This document shows positions 1-6,157 of a stretch of DNA of 18,998 nt, piece after piece; position 1 is the stretch's first letter, and each line of letters opens with the position of its first letter. Under the pieces are notes generated by a model, which did no database searches, was not told the origin of the DNA, and saw only the letters and a program-made list of their open reading frames with translations. Both the position numbers and the translations under genes were made by a program. Source of the DNA: Flavipsychrobacter sp. (GTDB taxonomy: Bacteria; Bacteroidota; Bacteroidia; Chitinophagales; Chitinophagaceae); NCBI GenBank assembly GCA_021156265.1, contig JAJNBR010000071.1, positions 1 through 18,998 on the forward strand, read 5' to 3'.

Positions 1-780
1 TTTCTCGAATCCGGTCTTTAATATCCCATGCACTTCCTCATTGGTGTATGTAACCCAGCAATGTCGCTGCTGATCGGGTTTGATCCTTTCGACAGGAAGG
101 TATGAAAACCCAACTACTTCTTCATCGCCTTGCTGTATCTCCATTTTAGAATAGTCAAGGCTGCGGCCATCTACCCTTGGAGGCGTTCCGGTTTTTAGCC
201 TTGCGCTTTCAAAGCCTAACTCAACCAGCTGTTCTGTTAAACCGGTTGCACCCTTTTCGCCCATGCGGCCGCCGCCAAACTGTTTCTCACCTATATGAAT
301 TACGCCATTCAGGAAGGTTCCATTTGTTAAAACCACTGTTTTAGCATAAATATGTTGCCCCATGCCGGTCACAACCCCTTCAACTGTTCCACGTGAAACA
401 ATTAGAGACTTCACCATATCCTGCCAGAAGTCCACATTAGGAGTAGCTTCAAGCATATCTCTCCAGGTAGTAGCAAACAACATCCGGTCGTTCTGCGTCC
501 GGGGGCTCCACATTCCCGGGCCTTTCGACTTGTTTAGCATCCTGAACTGGATCATACTCCTATCGCTGACTATCCCGCTATATCCTCCAAGCGCATCAAT
601 CTCTCTAACTATTTGACCTTTGGCAATACCTCCCATGGCAGGGTTACAGCTCATCTGCGCAATCGTCTGCATATTCATGGTGATAAGCAGCACCTTCGAA
701 CCCATATTAGCAGCAGCAGCGGCAGCCTCGCAACCAGCGTGACCAGCACCCACTACAATTACATCGTACTTTGGAAACAT
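1..780 (-). CDS. mnmG: MnmG (GidA), tRNA uridine-5-carboxymethylaminomethyl modification enzyme, 5' part
   Basis: FAD-dependent enzyme that acts with MnmE to install the carboxymethylaminomethyl group on wobble uridine 34 of certain tRNAs in the cytoplasm. The visible part is the N-terminal 260 codons; the rest lies beyond the left edge (family proteins are about 620 residues). It opens with a Rossmann FAD-binding motif, VVGAGHAGCEAA, at about residues 9-20. Family signatures follow: SCNPAMGGIAKG near residue 45, KGPGMWSPRTQ near 90, TNGTFLNGVIHIG near 150 and RLKTGTPPR near 195. The start at 778-780 leaves only four residues before the FAD-binding strand, so no later start is possible. A -7 promoter box lies 7 bases upstream. 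The gene contains one parS-like site (385-400), read in frame as IVSRGT, and three more lie upstream. mnmG is a classical origin-proximal gene in many bacteria. Confidence 0.96.
   Translation of the reverse strand, partial: MFPKYDVIVVGAGHAGCEAAAAAANMGSKVLLITMNMQTIAQMSCNPAMGGIAKGQIVREIDALGGYSGIVSDRSMIQFRMLNKSKGPGMWSPRTQNDRMLFATTWRDMLEATPNVDFWQDMVKSLIVSRGTVEGVVTGMGQHIYAKTVVLTNGTFLNGVIHIGEKQFGGGRMGEKGATGLTEQLVELGFESARLKTGTPPRVDGRSLDYSKMEIQQGDEEVVGFSYLPVERIKPDQQRHCWVTYTNEEVHGILKTGFEK
385..400. other. parS-like ParB-binding site inside mnmG
   Basis: The sequence TGTTCCACGTGAAACA matches the Bacillus-type parS consensus TGTTNCACGTGAAACA at every position. It lies inside the mnmG coding region at about codons 127-132, where it is read as IVSRGT on the minus strand. 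It is one of four such sites within 533 bases, which makes chance unlikely. ParB binds parS and loads condensin to segregate newly copied origins. No parA or parB gene is visible in the window. Confidence 0.88.
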
Positions 781-787
781 AAGTTTG

Positions 788-795
788 CAAAGGTA
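788..795 (-). promoter_or_regulatory. Bacteroidota -7 promoter box of mnmG
   Basis: On the minus strand this reads TACCTTTG, an exact match to the Bacteroidota -7 consensus TAnnTTTG. It ends 7 bases before the mnmG ATG, so the expected mRNA leader is only about 4 bases. No convincing -33 element was found. Confidence 0.6.
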
Positions 796-826
796 CGAAC
801 TGCCGGCTACTAAATGAGCTCACATT

Positions 827-842
827 TGTTCCACGTGGAACA
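827..842. other. parS-like site, perfect palindrome
   Basis: TGTTCCACGTGGAACA is a perfect 16-base palindrome and belongs to the known parS family (TGTTNCACGTGNAACA form). It sits between the divergently transcribed mnmG and the amidohydrolase gene. It is the first of three closely spaced sites at 827, 861 and 902, with start-to-start spacings of 34 and 41 bases. Confidence 0.88.
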
Positions 843-860
843 CTACTTAAGTTTAACACA

Positions 861-876
861 GGTTTCACGTGGAACG
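861..876. other. parS-like site, degenerate outer bases
   Basis: GGTTTCACGTGGAACG keeps the 14-base core GTTTCACGTGGAAC of the parS family but has G instead of T at the first position and G instead of A at the last. It lies between two better matches in the mnmG-amidohydrolase gap. It may be a weaker ParB site. Confidence 0.75.
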
Positions 877-901
877 TCGATCCTATGCTCTGGTCATTCG
901 A

Positions 902-917
902 AGTTTCACGTGGAACA
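902..917. other. parS-like site
   Basis: AGTTTCACGTGGAACA matches the parS family at all but the first base. It lies 15 bases before the preferred amidohydrolase start codon. Reading through it in frame from the ATG at 885 gives the residues VSRGT, the same ones mnmG reads from its own parS site. This argues that the 885-932 extension is regulatory DNA rather than protein. Confidence 0.82.
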
Positions 918-920
918 ATA

Positions 921-928
921 TATATTTA
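921..928 (+). promoter_or_regulatory. Possible -7 box of the amidohydrolase gene
   Basis: TATATTTA matches TAnnTTTG at all but the last base and ends 4 bases before the ATG at 933. The match is imperfect and the stretch is AT-rich, so this is tentative. If real, the neighbouring parS sites would overlap the promoter region. Confidence 0.3.
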
Positions 929-932
929 CTCA

Positions 933-2567
933 ATGAAAACCTTGTTGACACCTATACTATTCATTGTGCTTCTCTGCCAGGCAGACGCGCAAACCAAACA
1001 GACGGCGAATCTGATTTTATATGGTAAAACGTATACGGTCGACGGTTCTTTCAGTAAAACGAGCGGGGTTGTAATAAAAGACGGGAAGATCCTGTACACT
1101 GGTGACAAACAAACCATAGCGGCAAGATATACCGCCGATAGCATCGTTACGCTACAAAACGCAACAATATACCCCGGCTTTATCGATGCCCATTGCCATT
1201 TTGCCGCGTATGCATTGGATGCTTACAAATGTGATCTGGTTGAAACGTCGTCGTTTGCAGATGTAGTAAACAGACTAGTTGCCTACGAACAAAACAATAA
1301 GCTGGCCTGGATATATGGGCGCGGCTGGGATCAAAACGACTGGTCAACAAAACAATATCCTACCAAGGACACCTTGGATATACTCTTCCCCAACAAACCT
1401 GTGATACTAAAAAGGATTGACGGTCATGCTTTACTATGCAATCAGAAAGCGCTTGACTTAGCAGGAATCACAACAAAAACCAACATTCCAGGTGGCATTA
1501 TCGAAAAAAAAGATGGTGCACTAACCGGTATACTTATCGACAACGCCACAGAACCCGTAGAAGACCTTATACCAATGTTGCCAAAAGACATTGCTACTGA
1601 ATACCTGTTGCGAGCCGAAAAGGAGTGTTTTGCAGAAGGGCTTACCGGAGTAGTAGATTGCGGAGTGAAAACAACCGTTATCAACCTGCTCCAAACGCTA
1701 TACGAACACAATACCCTATCCATCAACAACAGTCTGCTCTTATCACAGGACGACTCCACCCTCGCTACTTTCTTACCCAGTGGTCCTTTCAAAAAAGGTC
1801 AATTACAGGCAAATGGTATCAAACTCTATTCAGATGGTGCACTCGGATCAAGAGGAGCCTGCCTCCTACAAGACTATTCAGACATGCCTGGTCACAAAGG
1901 AATGTTACTGTCTTCCTCTCAGAAGCTGAGCGAAGTGGCGGGCAATGCGTTGCAACACAACTGGCAACTGTGCACACATGCTATAGGCGACAGTGCGAAC
2001 CGGATTATACTTGACATTTATGGGAACTATCTCAAAAAAAGGAATGACAAAAGATGGCGCATAGAACATGCTCAAGTGGTAGACGCGAACGACTTCGCCA
2101 AATTTGGAAAGTATTCTATCGTCCCGTCCGTACAACCTACCCATGCCATTTCGGATATGCCCTGGGCCGAAACAAGATTGGGGGCGGAAAGAATACACAC
2201 CGCTTATGCCTACAACGACCTTCTCCAACAAAATGGCTGGATAGCGCTCGGAACAGATTTTCCGGTAGAAACCATTAGCCCGGTTGCCACCTTTTATACG
2301 GCAGTTGTTCGAAAGGATAAAACTGGTTTTCCTTTGGAGGGATACCAAAAAGAAAATGCGCTTAGCAGAAAAGACGCGCTGAAAGGTATGACCATATGGG
2401 CGGCAAAAAGCGTATTTCTTGAAAAGGAAAAAGGCAGTATCGAACCTGGTAAGGATGCCGATCTGGTTATACTCGACACTGATCTTCTTACAGCTGACGA
2501 CCGAGACATTCCAAAAGCCAAAGTCATATACACGATCGTGAAAGGCAGGATCGTTTATAAAAAATAA
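933..2567 (+). CDS. Secreted YtcJ-type amidohydrolase
   Basis: Metal-dependent hydrolase of the amidohydrolase superfamily, YtcJ-like branch (Amidohydrolase_3); the substrate cannot be read from the sequence. I start it at the ATG at 933, giving 544 residues and a signal peptide (MKTLLTPILFIVLLCQADAQ, likely cleaved after ADA), so the enzyme should be exported. The upstream ATG at 885 would add 16 residues encoded by a parS site and hide the signal peptide. Metal and active-site motifs are in the expected order: D85-x-H87-x-H89, K297 in KLYSDGALGSRGA, H349 in THAIGD, H379 in RIEHAQ, and D442 in GTDFPVE. The C-terminus closes with GSIEPGKDADLVILD, the small composite-domain signature. The stop codon lies in the base of a terminator stem. 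Function is inferred at family level only. Confidence 0.9.
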   Translation: MKTLLTPILFIVLLCQADAQTKQTANLILYGKTYTVDGSFSKTSGVVIKDGKILYTGDKQTIAARYTADSIVTLQNATIYPGFIDAHCHFAAYALDAYKCDLVETSSFADVVNRLVAYEQNNKLAWIYGRGWDQNDWSTKQYPTKDTLDILFPNKPVILKRIDGHALLCNQKALDLAGITTKTNIPGGIIEKKDGALTGILIDNATEPVEDLIPMLPKDIATEYLLRAEKECFAEGLTGVVDCGVKTTVINLLQTLYEHNTLSINNSLLLSQDDSTLATFLPSGPFKKGQLQANGIKLYSDGALGSRGACLLQDYSDMPGHKGMLLSSSQKLSEVAGNALQHNWQLCTHAIGDSANRIILDIYGNYLKKRNDKRWRIEHAQVVDANDFAKFGKYSIVPSVQPTHAISDMPWAETRLGAERIHTAYAYNDLLQQNGWIALGTDFPVETISPVATFYTAVVRKDKTGFPLEGYQKENALSRKDALKGMTIWAAKSVFLEKEKGSIEPGKDADLVILDTDLLTADDRDIPKAKVIYTIVKGRIVYKK

Positions 2568-2594
2568 AGGCGGGTCGTTCCTGACCCGCCTTTA
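2566..2594. terminator. Bidirectional hairpin terminator
   Basis: A perfect 12-base-pair stem pairs TAAAGGCGGGTC (2566-2577) with GACCCGCCTTTA (2583-2594) around a 5-base loop. A-rich and T-rich flanks on each side would give a U-rich tail in both directions. It lies between the convergent amidohydrolase and PA-domain genes and serves both; the amidohydrolase stop codon is partly inside the stem. Confidence 0.9.
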
Positions 2595-2611
2595 CCTATT
2601 TTGAAAAGACT

Positions 2612-4525
2612 CTATTTACCGACTACGGTAAAAGGCCTGGCCATTGCATTGTTATCAGAGATCATGATCATGTAGTAATTACCAGCTGGTAAGTTAGATA
2701 CAGGAATAGATACTTCTGTATTCTGAACATTCTTGCGAACCTCAGAGTAAACCTGGCGACCAACACCATCGATGATCTTAACCTGCAGTTTTTCAGTTGC
2801 TGCAACCAGACCGATCTTGGCAGTAACGTTAGCTACAGCCGGGTTTGGATAAACTGTGAACTGATCAGCAGAACCCTTGGCAGTTTGTTTCACATCCACA
2901 ACGAATACGCCTTGGATAAAAGTCATTGCCGGAACAGCAGACCCCTGAGTTACAGGCAATGTATCAATGTCGCTGCTGCTGGTACCAAATGGGAACATCC
3001 TTACGGTACGTCCGCCCTGAGTTAAATCTGTAGCGGCACCTGTAAATGCAGGTGACCAATAATCAGGAGTTTTAGATGTCGCGAAGTTCATCGCGGCATT
3101 TGTACGTGCATGGTAGTTAGCATTCGCATCAGTGCTCAGCCCAAATACGTTGTTCAGGTTAGCTGCAAACCAGTAGTATGAGTTGTCTTCAGAAACAATG
3201 GTCGCAGGGTTGCCGCTTGTAGCGTCTCCGATGTAAGCAGCGAGCATAGTTTTGTTCGAGTCGAGAGTTGTAAACTTCTTAACGGCGATACCTTTAATGG
3301 TAAGCTCTTCTGACTGAATAGAATTATCAGAAGCCCCACCGTTACTTCCATCCACCCATTTGAAAACAAATACCTCTACACTTCCGTCATTGCTGCCAGT
3401 CAGGTCGTGATCACTTGTATCTTGGTCTGCCACAGAGAAATGTACATGGCTCATGTGGTAACCACCTTTCTTTACATAGAACAGCGGACCCCAAGTCAAG
3501 CTCGCCGTACCGTCAGACAACCTGAAGTGGTTAGTAACTAAAGGTGTTTGACTCTGAACGTTTATACGGCCACGGCTGAAAGCATTAGGAGTAATATTAA
3601 GAGAAAAACTATGTGAATTATCCGCAGTGTACATGTCAGCATCGTTAGCCGACACTGTGTAGTTGAAATCATAACGGCCAACACCTGTTGGGTTCAAAAC
3701 AAAATGGTTTGGTGAAAACAGGTCATACTTGATCGAGTCAATAGGCGCGAATGTTGTCGCCATTGCTGAATCTTTATGAACTTCTGTAGTACCGCCAGTA
3801 AGAGGAGTCCAGTTAACTGTAGCTTTCAGTTTTACGTCTGCTTCAGTTGAGGTACCTGTGTTAGCCACATACCCTCCAACATAACCCCTGTATTGAGGAA
3901 TGTCCGTACCGTCGAACTGAGAAATAGGAATAGCCATACCTGGAGGAGGCGCTGGCGTACCAGGTACGATCGCCAGATCATGGGCATTATTGAAACCCCA
4001 TGGAGTGATAGAAATAAACACCTGCTGCCCTGCTGACAGTTGATTGGTCATTGCCCTGCCGTCCTCATTCGAAATGAACGTAACAGGAATAGTTACTGAT
4101 CCACCAACTGCACCGGCACCCATGTTGATCAATTCAGCGGGTGTATGGTTCCAGATGATTACACCTGCAGCGCCTTTGTCTTGTGCGTTCTTAGCTTTTA
4201 CGCCAAACTCGCAGTTACCACGATAGATCAACACCCACTTACCGGTTACGTTGTTAGTAAGAGTGGCGCATGCTTCTGAGTCCACTGCCTTTACAACTTC
4301 CACGTTCTGCACGGGAGTTGACAAGGAACCGCCCCAGGGTGTACCTGCGGGATCGCTGGAAAATGTGAAGTCCTTTACACCACCGATAGCTGCGGGAGCA
4401 TCTACAATAAACCTCGCACCCAGTACCTCAGCGTCAGAAGCAAGCGTTCCCTGAGCACCAGCATTAACGGCAGCCGTCAATCCTATACTCAATAGACTTA
4501 AATTAAGTAAAACTGATTTTTTCAT
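2612..4525 (-). CDS. Secreted PA-domain protein with T9SS C-terminal sorting domain
   Basis: Large exported protein of 637 residues. It starts with a Sec signal peptide (MKKSVLLNLSLLSIGLTAAVNAGAQ). A protease-associated (PA) domain covers roughly residues 70-185, recognisable from GKWVLIYRGNCEFGVKAKNAQ and GAAGVIIWNHTP. A long beta-rich middle region follows that I cannot assign. The last ~80 residues, from FTVYPNP through LPAGNYYMIM, form a type A sorting domain for the Bacteroidota type IX secretion system, so the protein should cross the outer membrane and be anchored or released. I see no peptidase catalytic motif, so the PA domain may mediate binding rather than accompany proteolysis here. 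It lies downstream of nadA on the same strand, with a weak hairpin between them. Confidence 0.87.
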   Translation of the reverse strand: MKKSVLLNLSLLSIGLTAAVNAGAQGTLASDAEVLGARFIVDAPAAIGGVKDFTFSSDPAGTPWGGSLSTPVQNVEVVKAVDSEACATLTNNVTGKWVLIYRGNCEFGVKAKNAQDKGAAGVIIWNHTPAELINMGAGAVGGSVTIPVTFISNEDGRAMTNQLSAGQQVFISITPWGFNNAHDLAIVPGTPAPPPGMAIPISQFDGTDIPQYRGYVGGYVANTGTSTEADVKLKATVNWTPLTGGTTEVHKDSAMATTFAPIDSIKYDLFSPNHFVLNPTGVGRYDFNYTVSANDADMYTADNSHSFSLNITPNAFSRGRINVQSQTPLVTNHFRLSDGTASLTWGPLFYVKKGGYHMSHVHFSVADQDTSDHDLTGSNDGSVEVFVFKWVDGSNGGASDNSIQSEELTIKGIAVKKFTTLDSNKTMLAAYIGDATSGNPATIVSEDNSYYWFAANLNNVFGLSTDANANYHARTNAAMNFATSKTPDYWSPAFTGAATDLTQGGRTVRMFPFGTSSSDIDTLPVTQGSAVPAMTFIQGVFVVDVKQTAKGSADQFTVYPNPAVANVTAKIGLVAATEKLQVKIIDGVGRQVYSEVRKNVQNTEVSIPVSNLPAGNYYMIMISDNNAMARPFTVVGK

Positions 4526-4597
4526 ACTCGTTTTTTTGATACAAAAATTAACAGATAAAAGTGACCCAAATTAGAAATTTTTTCTTTAGAAAACAAA

Positions 4598-4617
4598 ATG
4601 CCTCTTTTAAGAAGCAT
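4598..4617 (-). terminator. Possible weak terminator after nadA
   Basis: On the minus strand an imperfect inverted repeat (ATGCTTC / GAGGCAT with one mismatch, six-base loop) is followed by TTTTGTTTT. It lies about 35 bases after the nadA stop. The short stem makes this tentative; it would separate nadA from the PA-domain gene. Confidence 0.4.
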
Positions 4618-4651
4618 ATTATTTACACTGTTATTACTTTTTAACCTACTT

Positions 4652-5659
4652 CTACAACCCAAGCTGTTTGCTCATTTCAAGCATTCTGTCTATTGGGCGT
4701 TTTGCGGCAATCCGAACGTCTTCCTCCAATAAAACCTCGGGCTGGTCGTATTTCATACATAAATATAGTTTCTCGAGAGTATTTAATTTCATGTGCGGAC
4801 AATCATTGCAGGCGCACGCGTTATCTGGCGGAGCAGCGATGAAAGTCTTCCCCGGTGACTTCTGCTGCATCTGGTGAAGTATGCCAGCTTCCGTTGCCAC
4901 GATAAAGCTTTGCGTATTCTCGGACTGAGTGTATTTTAGCAACTGGGTAGTGGACCCAATGAAATCCGCAATCTTTAAAATATGATCTTCACATTCGGGG
5001 TGAGCTATCAATTTTGCATCCGGATGACGAACCTTAAGCCTGGTGATCTTTTCGAACGAAAATATTTCGTGTACCATACACGCTCCGTTCCACAGTACCA
5101 TATTTCTTCCTGTGATCTTGTTGATATACGCGCCCAGATTTTTGTCAGGTGCAAAAATAATTCCCTGATCCAGGGGCAGGCTCTCTACTATCTGCCTTGC
5201 ATTGGAAGAAGTGCAGATTATATCACTCAATGCCTTTATGCCTGCGGAACAATTCACATACGATATAACCAGGTGATCGGGATGTTTTTCCCTAAACTGC
5301 TTGAATATTGGTGGCGGACAACTATCGCTCAGCGAGCACCCCGCCTTCAGATCGGGAAGCAGTACTTTTTTATCCGGGTTAAGAATTTTAGCCGTTTCAG
5401 CCATGAAATGCACCCCCGCAAAAACAATCACATCGGCTTCAGTCCTGGCAGCTTCCTGGGCCAGCCCTAAACTATCCCCAATGTAGTCAGCTACATCCTG
5501 TATATCCGGTTCCTGGTAATAGTGCGCCAGCACCACAGCATTCTTTTCCTTCTTCAATTTCGCGATCTCTTCAAACAGATCCAGTGCCGGATCTATCTCA
5601 ATATCCAGAAAGCCAATTTCTTCGATTTTCTTCTCAGCAGTTCTCAAATCCACATTCAT
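4652..5659 (-). CDS. nadA: Quinolinate synthase NadA
   Basis: Condenses iminoaspartate with dihydroxyacetone phosphate to quinolinate, a step of de novo NAD synthesis in the cytoplasm. I choose the ATG at 5659 (335 residues, normal for the family). An in-frame ATG at 5764 would add a 35-residue F/I-rich extension unlike NadA. Family motifs are clear: VVLAHYYQEPDIQDVADYIGDS near residues 42-63, AGCSLSDSC with C108, IICTSSNAR near 147-155, C194 in WNGACMVHE, and CACNDCPHMKLNTLEKLYLC with C287. C108, C194 and C287 fit the three ligands of the [4Fe-4S] cluster, and the TSSNA stretch belongs to the substrate site. The usual partner nadB is not in the window. It diverges from ppiD across the long gap that I propose as an origin candidate. 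Confidence 0.96.
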   Translation of the reverse strand: MNVDLRTAEKKIEEIGFLDIEIDPALDLFEEIAKLKKEKNAVVLAHYYQEPDIQDVADYIGDSLGLAQEAARTEADVIVFAGVHFMAETAKILNPDKKVLLPDLKAGCSLSDSCPPPIFKQFREKHPDHLVISYVNCSAGIKALSDIICTSSNARQIVESLPLDQGIIFAPDKNLGAYINKITGRNMVLWNGACMVHEIFSFEKITRLKVRHPDAKLIAHPECEDHILKIADFIGSTTQLLKYTQSENTQSFIVATEAGILHQMQQKSPGKTFIAAPPDNACACNDCPHMKLNTLEKLYLCMKYDQPEVLLEEDVRIAAKRPIDRMLEMSKQLGL

Positions 5660-5785
5660 AGAAATAAGAATAAAGAATTTTTTAAAAAAGAAACTACTAT
5701 TAATAGGTGTGTGAACTTGGGGAAACAAAAACGATATCCCCGTTGCAAAATAAGGATTTTGCATTCATACCCATGATGACGAAGG

Positions 5786-6003
5786 TTATTCACAATCAAA
5801 ACAGTTGAGTTTAGGGCATATCCCCATAAAATACTGGAAATGTGGATACTACCATACGTTGGTAAAAAAACGCGCTTAAATACTGTAAATGGATGTGAAC
5901 AATGCAGAGTTTAAGGCTAAAAAAAATCGAGCCAGCCCCAAAACGGGTAAGTTTTAACTAGTTAGGCCTGTTTATCACCACCCTAATCCACAGTATTCCA
6001 CAT
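5786..6003. other. Candidate chromosomal replication origin (DnaA-box cluster)
   Basis: Matches to the DnaA box TTATNCACA: TTATTCACA at 5786-5794 (exact, plus strand), GTATCCACA at 5841-5849 (8/9, minus), TTGTTCACA at 5894-5902 (8/9, minus) and TAATCCACA at 5985-5993 (8/9, plus). A poorer TATTCCACA lies at 5995-6003. An AT-rich stretch to the right (6055-6155) could be an unwinding element. Supporting context: divergent flanking genes, mnmG about 5 kb away, and four parS-like sites about 5 kb away. Against it, only one box is exact and dnaA is not nearby, although origins away from dnaA are common in some phyla. Confidence 0.55.
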
Positions 6004-6120
6004 TTACAATGAGGTTATACTAGAACGGAGAACCCCAGAACTCTGCTGCTAAAACTTATGTGATTCATTCTATATAATTGATAAATAAAGCTTCCCGCTT
6101 CGGAATCTCGTTTTTTCTGC

Positions 6121-6128
6121 TAAATTTG
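6121..6128 (+). promoter_or_regulatory. Bacteroidota -7 promoter box of ppiD
   Basis: TAAATTTG is an exact match to TAnnTTTG, with a TTCG (6099-6102) 18 bases upstream as a weak -33 candidate. It lies 29 bases before the ppiD ATG, giving an expected leader of about 26 bases. Confidence 0.65.
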
Positions 6129-6157
6129 CCGTCCTTATAAATTAATACATAACCTAT

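Larger units (their letters stand above)
5660..6157. other. Longest intergenic region, between divergent nadA and ppiD
   Basis: A 498-base gap with no credible coding sequence. Its left edge is the AT-rich leader of nadA. The middle (5786-6003) has a group of DnaA-box-like sequences. There is a perfect 10-base palindrome TAACTAGTTA at 5956-5965 and a small inverted repeat TACCA-N5-TGGTA at 5850-5864. The right part (about 6055-6155) is AT-rich and contains the ppiD promoter. I see no tRNA or recognisable riboswitch. Confidence 0.8.

Noticed and set aside
362..813. Two plus-strand open frames at 362-616 and 613-813
   Set aside because: They lie antisense to the clear mnmG coding region and have no recognisable protein features.
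885..932. N-terminal extension of the amidohydrolase from an ATG at 885
   Set aside because: It reads through a parS-like site and would bury the signal peptide that starts at 933.
5660..5764. 35-residue N-terminal extension of NadA
   Set aside because: The F/I-rich extension does not resemble NadA; a start at 5659 gives the normal family length.
5850..5864. Inverted repeat TACCA-N5-TGGTA as a terminator
   Set aside because: The stem has only five base pairs and is followed by A rather than T on the plus strand; it is too weak to call.
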